A stretch of 64,000 nt of DNA from Bacillota bacterium (GTDB lineage: Bacteria; Bacillota; Clostridia; Christensenellales; CAG-138), in contig JAEWUO010000008.1 of NCBI GenBank assembly GCA_023459335.1, positions 1 through 64,000 on the forward strand, in the 5' to 3' direction. The position numbers were made by a program, and so were the translations under genes. Positions within the stretch are counted from its first letter, which is position 1, and every line of letters starts with the position of its first letter. Shown here piece by piece: positions 32,837 to 41,085 of the stretch. A model generated the notes under the pieces. The model was given only the letters and a program-made list of their open reading frames with translations, searched no databases and was not told where the DNA came from.

Positions 32837-34594
32837 TTATTCCTGCAAACGGAGGACGACCTGCGGTTCGAGTACCCGCGCCAGGCGGAACAGCATCATC
32901 TCTTCATCCGTCCGCGAGAGAACCGAGCCGAGGAACGCGCTCTGACCCTTGATTTCGGAATAGGCGTCCGTAAGGTACCCTCTGCCGGGCGATTCCTTCC
33001 AGCGCGTTTCGATACGGTCGTCGAAGAAACGGAAGCGGATGATCCGCGCGTTTGCGGCCTCCAGGAAGGAAACGCGGACAAGCAGCGTCGGCGTGCCGGT
33101 TTCGTCCGCCGAGAAGCGCCCGCTTACGCCGACGAGGTGGTTTTCGCCGTGCATGCCGATCTCGCCGTAAGCGGGGGCATCAAGGCCGCATGGCAGCATA
33201 TGCCGCTGGTCGGTTTCGTCGATCATGATTTCAAGCGAGCCGTTTCGCTCGTGAAACGAAACGGATCTGAGGCCTCTGGAGAAGTTGTTCTGCAGCGTCT
33301 GGGCAAACAGCGGAAAGAGCCCGACGGAGAGAGCGCGTTTGTCATCCTGCGCGAAATAGGTCTTCCCGTTCAGCCGGCGGATGATTTCCCTGTCGTCAAG
33401 TTTGATTTTCCTGTTGAAAAGATCGCCGAACAGCGTCGTCTGCGGAACGTAGAGGTCGCACTTCATCCGCTTTTTCGCGTCCGCGAGCGCGATCGCGCCC
33501 TTTCGCATCATCCCCGCGCGGCTTTCTTCCGGCTTTGCGAAGAAACGGGTTGCGATTTTATAATAGCTGCTCTGCTGGAACAGCTCGTTGTTGCCCGCGT
33601 TGGAGACGAGCAGCACGCCGCTGTCAAAAAAGCCGAGCACATTCTGTCCGAACATCCCGTTAAACAGAAACGAGCGTTCGTTTCGCCCGACCCAGGTCTG
33701 GTAGCCGTAGTTATAATCGCCGAAGGATGCCGGCGCGTTCGCGTGCGCCGCCGTCTGCTCCTTGATCCAGTCTTCGGGTATGATCTGCCTGCCCTGGAAG
33801 CGTCCGCCGTCCAGCACGGTCTGGCCGATCTTTGCGATATCCTCCGGCAGAATATAGAGCCCCCAGCCGCCCTTTTCGTTTCCCAGCGGGCAGGTTTCCC
33901 AGAAGAAGTTCGTAATGCCGAGGGGATCAAAGAGTCTCGGTTTCAGATAATCTACAAGCCCCTCGCCCGTCACCTGCCGGATGATGCAGGCGAGCATATA
34001 GGTGTTCATGCTGTTGTAGTTGAATGTCGAACCCGGTTCCTTGAGCACGACGGATTCAAGGAAACATTTGACCCAGTCCGTCTCGGTCACCGAACCCGCT
34101 TCGTTGAACAGCACTCCGCTGGTCATGGTCAGCAGGTGGCGAACGGTCATGTTGCGGTGGGTCAGCAGGTTGATTTTATTCATGCGGGCCGCGAACAGAT
34201 CGACGATGCGGTCGTCCGGGCGCAGTTTTCCCTCGCCGATCAGCAGGCCGACCGCAAGGCCGGTGATGGATTTGCATTCCGAGTGCGTGATGTGCCAGAC
34301 GGACTGGTCGTATGCGCCGAACGCGCCTTCGGCGATCACGCAGCCGTTCTTTATGACGAGCACCCCGTGCATGTCCAGCGTGGGATCTTCCCGCAGTGCG
34401 CTGAGAAACCCCGCCACCGTTTCGGAGGAGATCCCCTGCGATTCCGGCGTCGCGCGGGGAAATGGTTTTGCGACCGGCGCGCGCGCAAATCTCGGTTTCT
34501 GCGCTTTCTGTTCGAATATGGGTTTGACGGAACTTTTCGTGTCCAGCAGCTGGCGGACAATCATCAGTGCGCGGGAATCGGTAATCAGATCCAT
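32837..34594 (-). CDS. Beta-lactamase-like serine hydrolase
   Basis: A 585-residue protein of the class C beta-lactamase/penicillin-binding esterase fold. The nucleophile motif is S105-E-C-K108 and the second motif YNS lies in FNYNSMNTYML. FLFNGMFGQN probably corresponds to the third, KTG-like, strand. A C-terminal region of about 200 residues follows the catalytic domain. The whole protein aligns with the C-terminal half of the GT4 fusion at 25620-28562, including the N-terminal MDLI, the GISS segment and the WETCP-x-GxEKGGWGL block. No signal peptide is seen. The natural substrate is unknown; antibiotic resistance should not be assumed. Confidence 0.85.
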   Translation of the reverse strand: MDLITDSRALMIVRQLLDTKSSVKPIFEQKAQKPRFARAPVAKPFPRATPESQGISSETVAGFLSALREDPTLDMHGVLVIKNGCVIAEGAFGAYDQSVWHITHSECKSITGLAVGLLIGEGKLRPDDRIVDLFAARMNKINLLTHRNMTVRHLLTMTSGVLFNEAGSVTETDWVKCFLESVVLKEPGSTFNYNSMNTYMLACIIRQVTGEGLVDYLKPRLFDPLGITNFFWETCPLGNEKGGWGLYILPEDIAKIGQTVLDGGRFQGRQIIPEDWIKEQTAAHANAPASFGDYNYGYQTWVGRNERSFLFNGMFGQNVLGFFDSGVLLVSNAGNNELFQQSSYYKIATRFFAKPEESRAGMMRKGAIALADAKKRMKCDLYVPQTTLFGDLFNRKIKLDDREIIRRLNGKTYFAQDDKRALSVGLFPLFAQTLQNNFSRGLRSVSFHERNGSLEIMIDETDQRHMLPCGLDAPAYGEIGMHGENHLVGVSGRFSADETGTPTLLVRVSFLEAANARIIRFRFFDDRIETRWKESPGRGYLTDAYSEIKGQSAFLGSVLSRTDEEMMLFRLARVLEPQVVLRLQE

Positions 34595-34702
34595 ACGCTG
34601 TTCTCCTTTATATGGTGTGATATTGCTGTTATCCCCGTCCGGACGGGGTTTTTCTTTCGCATACGCTGCCGGGAGCGGCGCGCGATCCAGCCGGATAGAC
34701 GG

Positions 34703-35296
34703 TCAGAACGTCTTTGCAAGCTCTTCCGCGCGCGCGATCGCGCGCGACAAAATCGCCTCCACCGGCTCAAGGCCGAGATCCAGCCCGTCCGCGGCGATAC
34801 AGTCGAACCGCGGGATGCCGAAAAATGCCGCCATGTCGCGCAGATACTTCGAGCCATTATCCAGGGGGTCTCCCTCCATCGCGCCGCCGCGCGTGGTGAG
34901 AAACAGCATCTTTTCCGCCTTGCACGTGCCGAAACAACCGTTTTGATCGTCGCAGTCGAACGTGATGCCCTGCACGTTGACGTTTTCGAGATACACCTTC
35001 AGCAGCGCGGGTACGCTGAGGTCCCAGAACGGCGCGGCGACCGCCACCCGGTCCGCCTGCCGGAACTGGTGCGCGTAGCGAAACCGCGGGTGATTCAGTT
35101 CCCCCGCCTCGATGAGCCGCTCCCGCTGCCAGAAAAACCCGTTTCGAAACGGAATGAGGGGTTCGTCCATGAGCGTCAGCCGCTCAATCGACAGATCTTT
35201 CCTGCGCGACAGCGCGGCAAGGAACGCCTCCGCGAGCTTTCGGGTGCGGCTTTCTTCCCCGCGGATACAGCAGTCGATATAGAGTACGTTTGTCAT
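34703..35296 (-). CDS. NAD(P)H-dependent flavodoxin-fold oxidoreductase
   Basis: A 197-residue protein of the flavodoxin-2/NAD(P)H dehydrogenase (quinone)-azoreductase type. It opens with NVLYIDCCIRGEESRTRKLAEAF, whose Ser/Arg loop binds the FMN phosphate in the family, and has APFWDLSVPALLKVYLENV, the family signature for the dimeric active site, and a third FMN contact near LTTRGGAMEG. The ATG at 35296 overlaps the stop of the PfkB kinase gene by 4 bp. The upstream part of the open frame overlaps that gene and is not coding. Electron acceptor unknown. Confidence 0.87.
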   Translation of the reverse strand: MTNVLYIDCCIRGEESRTRKLAEAFLAALSRRKDLSIERLTLMDEPLIPFRNGFFWQRERLIEAGELNHPRFRYAHQFRQADRVAVAAPFWDLSVPALLKVYLENVNVQGITFDCDDQNGCFGTCKAEKMLFLTTRGGAMEGDPLDNGSKYLRDMAAFFGIPRFDCIAADGLDLGLEPVEAILSRAIARAEELAKTF

Positions 35297-36222
35297 CGCC
35301 AGCCTCCCCACGCGCCAAGCGCGCCAAGCGCGCCGCTCTCCAGCGCGCGCACCGCGTCTTTTCTGAGCGGTACGGAATCCGCCGCGCCCATCGTCTGCAC
35401 GCACAGCGAAGAAGCCGCGGTTGCGAGTTTCAGCGCGTCGTTGATGCTCTTTCCGTCCAGCGTTTCAGTCAGAAAATATCCAAGAAAAGTATCGCCCGCC
35501 GCTGTGGTATCCGCCACCTTAACGGAGAAAATGCCGATGTGCGCGCGTTCGCCGCCGCGTACGCAGACCGCGCCGCGCTTGCCGAGCGTAAGCAGAACGT
35601 TGGCTTTCGGATATCGCTTCGCGAGTGCGGGGAGGATTTCTTCTTCCCGATTGCACCGCGCGAGCGCCATTCCTTCCATCTCGTTGACGATCAGCCAGTC
35701 GACCAGCTCCAGCGGACAGGAAAGCACGTTTCCATCCATCGGCGCGGCGTTGATCGCCACCTGCAGGCCCTTTTCGTGCGCACGCTCGATGATCGAGCCC
35801 ACAAGGTTCGTTTCATTCTGCACAAGCGCGAGCCCTTCGTTTCCGAACGCGTCCAGCGCGCGGCCGACGTATTCTTCCGTCAGTTCCCGGTTCGTCCCGC
35901 CGTAGAGCAGGATGCAGTTCTGCCCCGCGTCGTCCACCTGTATGATCGCGTGGCCCGAGACGCTTTCGGAGCGTTCCGTCAGCGTCAGATTCACGCCGTT
36001 TTCGCGGAGTTTATCCAGCAGCATATCCCCGTCGCATCCGATTTTGCCCGCGTGCCAGACTTCCGCCCCCGCGCGCGCCGCCGCAACGGACTGATTGAGC
36101 CCCTTGCCGCCGCAGTGCGTTTCCAGCGACTGGCTGGAGATCGTTTCGCCGGGGCGGACGAACGCCGTCACACGGTAGACCTGATCGAGGTTTAGAGATC
36201 CAAAGTTGAGAATTCTTGCCAA
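35293..36222 (-). CDS. PfkB-family sugar kinase, ribokinase-like
   Basis: A 309-residue kinase. The N-terminal signature GGKGLNQSVAAARAGAEV and the C-terminal DTTAAGDTFLGYFL (anion hole and catalytic Asp) are those of ribokinases. The start is taken at a TTG (36222) because GGAGG lies 9 bp upstream and the family N-terminus ARILNFGSLNLDQVY begins there. Ribose released by the adjacent nucleoside hydrolases, or ribose-1-phosphate metabolism by the divergent phosphorylase, makes ribokinase activity plausible. The two genes face away from each other over a shared 79-bp region. Confidence 0.88.
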   Translation of the reverse strand: MARILNFGSLNLDQVYRVTAFVRPGETISSQSLETHCGGKGLNQSVAAARAGAEVWHAGKIGCDGDMLLDKLRENGVNLTLTERSESVSGHAIIQVDDAGQNCILLYGGTNRELTEEYVGRALDAFGNEGLALVQNETNLVGSIIERAHEKGLQVAINAAPMDGNVLSCPLELVDWLIVNEMEGMALARCNREEEILPALAKRYPKANVLLTLGKRGAVCVRGGERAHIGIFSVKVADTTAAGDTFLGYFLTETLDGKSINDALKLATAASSLCVQTMGAADSVPLRKDAVRALESGALGALGAWGGWR

Positions 36223-36301
36223 AATTGACAGCCTCCGTTTTCCGATTGAAATGAATTGTGATACTATATCCGTAAGATCAAACATTACAGGAGCGATTTT
36301 T

Positions 36302-37045
36302 ATGCCGCAGCTGCAGCCGCATATCCGTCTCGATTCCAACCACGGCGCGTCCTGCGCGCTGCTGCCGGGCGATCCCGCGCGGCTCGACCGCATCCGGCCG
36401 TTTCTGGAAGGGGCGGAAGAACTCGCCTATAACCGCGAGTACCGCAGCCTCGCCGGAAGCTACCGGGGTATTCGCGTGCTCGCCGTGTCGACCGGCATCG
36501 GCGGCGCTTCCGCCGCCATCGCCGTGGAGGAGCTATGCCGCCTCGGGGTTAAAAACATGATCCGCACCGGCAGCTGCGGCGCGCTGCAGCCGCAGGTGAA
36601 CCTCGGCGATCTGATCCTCGTTTCCGGCGCAGTGCGGGACGACGGCGCGAGCCGCGCGTATATCGACCCTATCTACCCCGCCGTGCCGGATTTCGGCCTG
36701 CTCTGTGCCTGCGCGGCCGCCGCGAAACAGCGCGGATACCGTCATCATGTCGGCATTGCAAGAAGTCACGACAGCTTCTATACGGACCGCGAGGAGGAGA
36801 TCGACGCGTACTGGTCTGAAAGAGGCGTGCTCGGTTCGGATATGGAAACCGCCGCGCTGTACACGGCAGGCAGGCTGCGCGGCGTGCGCACGATGAGCAT
36901 CCTCAACAACGTCGTCGCGTTCGAGACGGACACGCTCGACGCCATCGGCAGTTACGCGAACGGCGAGCGCGCCGCGATGCAGGGCGAGGAACATGAGATC
37001 CTGACCGCGCTGGACGCGTTCGCCGCAATCCTGCAGCTCCTTTGA
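36302..37045 (+). CDS. Nucleoside phosphorylase, uridine phosphorylase-like
   Basis: A 247-residue enzyme of the PNP/UDP phosphorylase family 1, which splits nucleosides with phosphate into base and ribose-1-phosphate. LLPGDPARLDRI near the N-terminus forms the phosphate site, IRTGSCGALQPQVNLGDL continues it, and DMETAALYTAGRLRGV supplies the Glu-Met-Glu ribose-binding site. The DSFYTDREEEIDAYW stretch resembles uridine phosphorylases. The ATG at 36302 follows AGGAG; the frame extends upstream over the kinase gene but that part is not coding. It is the only plus-strand gene of the nucleoside island. Confidence 0.88.
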   Translation: MPQLQPHIRLDSNHGASCALLPGDPARLDRIRPFLEGAEELAYNREYRSLAGSYRGIRVLAVSTGIGGASAAIAVEELCRLGVKNMIRTGSCGALQPQVNLGDLILVSGAVRDDGASRAYIDPIYPAVPDFGLLCACAAAAKQRGYRHHVGIARSHDSFYTDREEEIDAYWSERGVLGSDMETAALYTAGRLRGVRTMSILNNVVAFETDTLDAIGSYANGERAAMQGEEHEILTALDAFAAILQLL

Positions 37046-37093
37046 GTCTATTTTATCGCTTTTTATAAAAAACACAAATTCAGAAATAAACAA

Positions 37094-37123
37094 AACGGCT
37101 TCCGCCTCCCGGCGGAAGCCGTT
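37094..37123. terminator. Bidirectional terminator between phosphorylase and nucleoside hydrolase
   Basis: A perfect 13-bp stem AACGGCTTCCGCC/GGCGGAAGCCGTT with a TCCC loop. The minus side continues TTGTTTATTTC and the plus side CTGTATT. Confidence 0.85.
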
Positions 37124-37128
37124 CTGTA

Positions 37129-38064
37129 TTACGCGCCGTATCGCGCGATGTTTTCAAACACGCGCCTTTTAAATTCCTCCCGGTCCACCTTTGTCACGAT
37201 AGATGCGTTGTGCTCCATCTGTTTGTCGCTGTAGAGGTCGGTGACAGTCTTGCCGCGCGTCAGCTTTCCCTTCGTTTCCACGCGGATCCAAACATGTTCG
37301 GTCCGGAAAAACGAATCATCGTCCGCATACAGCACCGTCACGGGATCGTGAAACGCGACGCCGGCGAGTCCATAGCCCATGTAGAACCGCAGGATGCCCT
37401 GCAGTACGTCCCGCGCGAAAACCGCCTGCTTCGAGCCGAGCGCGCCAAGCTCTGCCAGTTCCTCCGGCGTGAAGTAGGACTCCATCGTCACGTCCAGCCC
37501 GCACATCGTCACCCGCGCGCCGCTGGAAAATACCATGTCCGCCGCCTCGGGGTCGGCGTATACGTTGAACTCCGCGCTGGGCGTTATGTTTCCGCCGACC
37601 GCCGCGCCGCCCATGACGACGATTCGTTTGAGCAGATGCGGCAGTTCTTTATACTTCATGATCGCGAGCGCGAGGTTCGTCAGCGGGCCGATGGCGACGA
37701 TCGTGAGCTCGCCCGCGTACCGCTTTGCGGTTTTGTAGATCGCGTCCCAGGCGGGCAGCGTTTCCGCGGTCCGTTTCGCCGGCGGCAGCTCGAGACCGTT
37801 GAGCCCGTTCCGTCCGTGCACGTGGTACGCTGTGACCTGTTCGCCAAAGAGCGGCCGTTCCGCGCCGCGGAAAACGGGAACCTGCCCGAGTCCTGCGAGT
37901 TCCAGCACGCGCAGCGTGTTTTCGGTGGTGTGTTCGACCTCTACGTTACCCGCGACGCAGGTGACCGCGACGAGTTCGAGCGTTTTTAAATGCTTGGTCA
38001 GCAGGATGGCGACCGCGTCGTCCACGCCCGTGTCGCAGTCCAGCAGCATCGGGTGTTTGTTCAT
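37129..38064 (-). CDS. Inosine-uridine-type nucleoside hydrolase (1)
   Basis: A 311-residue ribonucleoside hydrolase of the IUNH family, which cleaves nucleosides to base and free ribose. The calcium-binding signature DCDTGVDDA is at the N-terminus, with AIGPLTNLALA, VMGGAAVGGNITPSAEFNVYADPEAA and the catalytic-site FHDPVTVLYADD. AAAGGAGG lies 10 bp before the ATG, which overlaps the stop of the second hydrolase. It is the last gene of the nucleoside transporter operon. The exact base preference cannot be read from sequence. Confidence 0.92.
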   Translation of the reverse strand: MNKHPMLLDCDTGVDDAVAILLTKHLKTLELVAVTCVAGNVEVEHTTENTLRVLELAGLGQVPVFRGAERPLFGEQVTAYHVHGRNGLNGLELPPAKRTAETLPAWDAIYKTAKRYAGELTIVAIGPLTNLALAIMKYKELPHLLKRIVVMGGAAVGGNITPSAEFNVYADPEAADMVFSSGARVTMCGLDVTMESYFTPEELAELGALGSKQAVFARDVLQGILRFYMGYGLAGVAFHDPVTVLYADDDSFFRTEHVWIRVETKGKLTRGKTVTDLYSDKQMEHNASIVTKVDREEFKRRVFENIARYGA

Positions 38065-39011
38065 TGCGCGTCCGCCTCCTTTCCGTAATGCTCCGCCGCC
38101 TCAACCAGAAGGTCGACGAACGCCGCGCGGTCGAGATCCAGAATCACGCGCGCGTTGGCGGGTTTTTTCCAGATTCCCAGCGGATCGCCCACCGTCGCGC
38201 CGCGGCAGTAATCACCCGTGGTTTCGACGGCGACAAACAGTTCCTGCAAGGTGAAGATTTCCGGTCTGATCAGCGCCGCGACGGCGACCGCGTCATGCAC
38301 GGGCGCACCGGCATAACCGATCTTGCGGTGAAAATCATAGAAGAAGTCCAGCCAGTCCGCGACGACCTTCGCCACGGGGTTGCCTACCGCGCGGACGCGC
38401 TGGAAATCTTCCGGAAACACCAGCGCCCGCTCGGTCACATCCAACCCCGCCATGGTAATCGGCAGCCCGCTCGTGAAGACGACGTCCGCCGCCTCGGGGT
38501 CGACGAGGATGTTGAACTCCGCCGCGGGCGTCCAGTTGCCGAATGCGATGCCGCCGCCCATCAGGTAAACGCTTTGAATCTTCGCTTTCAAATGCGGGTA
38601 AAGCAGCAGCAGGGAGGCGACGTTCGTCAGCGGGCCCGTCGACACGATCGTGACGGGCTCTGTGCTTGTCTCCAGCACCTCCGCCATCAGCGCGCAGGCG
38701 TCTTTTTCCACCGGCTTCTTCGCGGGTTCCGGCAGGGCGGGGCCGTCGAGTCCCGATTCGCCGTGTACGCTGGGCGCGATCCTTGCATCTGCGACGAGGG
38801 GTTTGACCCGCCCCATCGCGAGCGGAACGTCGAGCCCGATCAGCGCCATGACACGGCCCGCGTTATAGGTCGTTTTTTCGATGGTCTGATTGCCGCAGAC
38901 GGACGTGACCGCCCGGATCTCCAGTAGCGGGCTTGCGTTTGCCAGCGTCCACGCAATCGCGTCGTCGTGGCCGGGATCTCCGTCCAGAATCACCGGAATG
39001 CGCTTGTTCAT
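38061..39011 (-). CDS. Inosine-uridine-type nucleoside hydrolase (2)
   Basis: A 316-residue paralogue of its downstream neighbour. The metal site reads DGDPGHDDA, and STGPLTNVASLL, LMGGGIAFGNWTPAAEFNILVDPEAA and VHDAVAVAALI are conserved. It overlaps by 4 bp both the permease gene upstream and the second hydrolase downstream. The pair differ in the DxDxGxDDA context (CDTGV versus GDPGH), which suggests complementary purine and pyrimidine preferences. This is inference. Confidence 0.92.
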   Translation of the reverse strand: MNKRIPVILDGDPGHDDAIAWTLANASPLLEIRAVTSVCGNQTIEKTTYNAGRVMALIGLDVPLAMGRVKPLVADARIAPSVHGESGLDGPALPEPAKKPVEKDACALMAEVLETSTEPVTIVSTGPLTNVASLLLLYPHLKAKIQSVYLMGGGIAFGNWTPAAEFNILVDPEAADVVFTSGLPITMAGLDVTERALVFPEDFQRVRAVGNPVAKVVADWLDFFYDFHRKIGYAGAPVHDAVAVAALIRPEIFTLQELFVAVETTGDYCRGATVGDPLGIWKKPANARVILDLDRAAFVDLLVEAAEHYGKEADAQ

Positions 39012-39964
39012 CCCTTCACCTCTGGCCGCGCGGAGCGGATTTTTTTCACGCGCTTCAGCGTGCTCGCCGCATAGATCACAAGCCCCAATATGGTTACCAC
39101 GTATGGTATCAATGATACAAGATAGCTGGATACGCCCTGCAAACCGCTCACCTTCGTCCGCAGCGCCTGCGCGAAGCCGAAGAGCAGAGAGCTGAACATC
39201 GCCCCGACGGGTTCCCCGCGGCCCATGGCCTGCGCCGCGAGCGCGATAAAGCCGCGCCCGGCGACCATGCCGCTGTTCCAGCCCTGCGAATAATACATAG
39301 ACATAAACGCGCCGCCGAACCCCGCGAGCGCGCCGGAGAGCGAGATGGCGATATATTTGATCTTCAGCACGCTCACGCCGACGCTGGAGGCCGCGTTCGG
39401 GTTTTCGCCTACGGCGCGGATATTCAGCCCCAGCGGCGTGCGGTAGAGCAGAACCCAGATCAGCCAGACAAGCAGAAACGCAAGATAGGTTAAAACCGCG
39501 TGTCCGGAGAGGATATCGCCGAGCACGGGGATATCTTTGATGAGCGGGATGTTCACAGTCGGGATCAGGATGTTCGGACTGACCAGCGCGCCCGTATTGC
39601 CGCGCATGCCGGTGAACATATACAGCAGAAAGATCGTCCCGCCCGCACCCATCATATTGACCGCGATGCCCGCGAGGATGATATCCGTCCGCAGTTTCAG
39701 CGCGAAGAAGCCCATCATGAGCCCTAACAGCACGCCGACGAGCATCGCGCCGACAACTCCGGCAAGCCAGCTCTGCGTCCAGTAGCTGAACAGCACCCCG
39801 AACAGCGCGGAGATCATCATGATGCCCTCGAGGCCGATGTTTGTCACGCCCGCCTTTTCAGCAACGACCGCGCCCAGCGCTGCAAAGAGGATCGGCGCCG
39901 TGATGCGGATGACGGAGAAGAGGAATTCCTCTTTAAAAATGGTGTCAAACAGCTGCTGCCACAT
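39008..39964 (-). CDS. Nucleoside ABC transporter permease (second)
   Basis: A 318-residue permease of the BPD_transp_2 (branched-chain/ribose/BMP) family with about nine helices. Typical motifs are EKAGVTNIGLEGIMMI and the cytoplasmic-loop region IRAVGENPNAASSVGVSV that contacts the ATPase. Its ATG overlaps the TAA stop of the first permease by one base (TAATG). The long upstream open frame overlaps that gene and is not used. In Lactococcus the equivalents are NupB/NupC, and in other Gram-positives YufP/YufQ-like proteins. Confidence 0.92.
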   Translation of the reverse strand: MWQQLFDTIFKEEFLFSVIRITAPILFAALGAVVAEKAGVTNIGLEGIMMISALFGVLFSYWTQSWLAGVVGAMLVGVLLGLMMGFFALKLRTDIILAGIAVNMMGAGGTIFLLYMFTGMRGNTGALVSPNILIPTVNIPLIKDIPVLGDILSGHAVLTYLAFLLVWLIWVLLYRTPLGLNIRAVGENPNAASSVGVSVLKIKYIAISLSGALAGFGGAFMSMYYSQGWNSGMVAGRGFIALAAQAMGRGEPVGAMFSSLLFGFAQALRTKVSGLQGVSSYLVSLIPYVVTILGLVIYAASTLKRVKKIRSARPEVKG

Positions 39965-41085
39965 TACGCGTCCCCTCCTTCCGCATTCGCCTCCGCACGG
40001 GCAAGGTCCGCGCGCGTATTCTTCACGACAATTTTCTGCCTGTAGCCGGAGAGGAACTGCTCCGCGGCGAAGAAGAGGAAGATCGCCGCCTGAATAATGT
40101 CGATCATCTCGCTCGGTACGTCGCAATAGGTCGCCATGAGCTGGCAGCCTTTATTGAGGTATGCAATAAAGAACGCGGCAAGCGGCACGAGCAGGGGGTT
40201 GTTTTTTGCGAGGATGGCAATCGTAATCCCCGCCCAGCCGTAGCCGGGCAGTTCCTTCCAGAGAAAGGTGGTGTATCTGCCCAGCACCTCCACGCCGCCG
40301 CCGATGCCGGAGAGCACGCCGCCGATCACCTGCGAGAGCACGATCGTGCTCCCGACCTTCATCCCGGAATATTTGGAAAACGCCTGGTTGATACCGATCA
40401 TGCGGATGGCGTAGCCCCAGCGCGTGCGGTACATGAAAAGGCCGATGATCACGACGAACACGAGCGCCGCGACAAAGCCCCACGAAAGCTTGCTCCCGCC
40501 CGGAACAAGCGAACCGATCCGCGCCGTCTCCGCGAACGGGTACGTCTGCGTCGAGCCCTTGCTGCGGTCGGCAAAATTGTAACTCAGAAAATGCAGCACG
40601 AGGAACATGCAGACATAGTTCAGCATGAGGCTCGTAACCATCTCGCTCGCACCGAGCTTCACCTTGAGAAGCGCGGGAATGAGCATGATCGCGCCGCCAA
40701 CCGCCGCCGCGATCAACACGCAGACCGCCGCGTGCAGGCCGGTGTTCATGTGGATGTAGATGCCCGCTAACGCGGCCACGAACCCGCCGACCATGACGAT
40801 ACCCTCGCCGGCGAGGTTGAACTGGTTGCTGGAGAACATGACGCAGACCGCAAGACCGGTAAAGATCGTCGGAATCATCGCGGCAAGAATCGTATAAAGC
40901 CCCTGCGTGTTGAAGCTCGCCATGCCGCCTTTGACGGAGACCAGCGGACCGATCAGCAGGTAACGAAGCGCGTTAAACGGTTCTTTGGAACTTAAAAATA
41001 TGAAAACCGCACCCACCGCGAGCGCGAGCGCGATGGCCGCCGCGCCCCGGACGAGCTCAAAGGCGAACATTCTCTTATCCTTCAT
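39964..41085 (-). CDS. Nucleoside ABC transporter permease (first)
   Basis: A 373-residue BPD_transp_2 permease. It starts with a single helix, then the transport domain with SNQFNLAGEGIVMVGGFVAA and the EAA-like loop AIRMIGINQAFSKYSGMKVG. Its gene overlaps the end of the ATPase gene by 11 bp and leads into the second permease. The two unequal permeases would form a heterodimer in the membrane, the usual BMP-type arrangement. Confidence 0.92.
   Translation of the reverse strand: MKDKRMFAFELVRGAAAIALALAVGAVFIFLSSKEPFNALRYLLIGPLVSVKGGMASFNTQGLYTILAAMIPTIFTGLAVCVMFSSNQFNLAGEGIVMVGGFVAALAGIYIHMNTGLHAAVCVLIAAAVGGAIMLIPALLKVKLGASEMVTSLMLNYVCMFLVLHFLSYNFADRSKGSTQTYPFAETARIGSLVPGGSKLSWGFVAALVFVVIIGLFMYRTRWGYAIRMIGINQAFSKYSGMKVGSTIVLSQVIGGVLSGIGGGVEVLGRYTTFLWKELPGYGWAGITIAILAKNNPLLVPLAAFFIAYLNKGCQLMATYCDVPSEMIDIIQAAIFLFFAAEQFLSGYRQKIVVKNTRADLARAEANAEGGDA

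Noticed and set aside
32837..34594. Calling the hydrolase a beta-lactamase resistance gene
   Set aside because: The fold and SxxK motif are shared by many esterases and peptidases. There is no signal peptide and the second motif is YNS rather than YxN, so resistance is not supported.
31826..35905. A 1359-codon open frame on the plus strand
   Set aside because: It lies antisense to four convincing minus-strand genes (SH3 protein, serine hydrolase, flavodoxin-fold reductase, PfkB kinase), has no domain signature and is Arg/His-rich, as expected for the shadow of GC-rich coding DNA.
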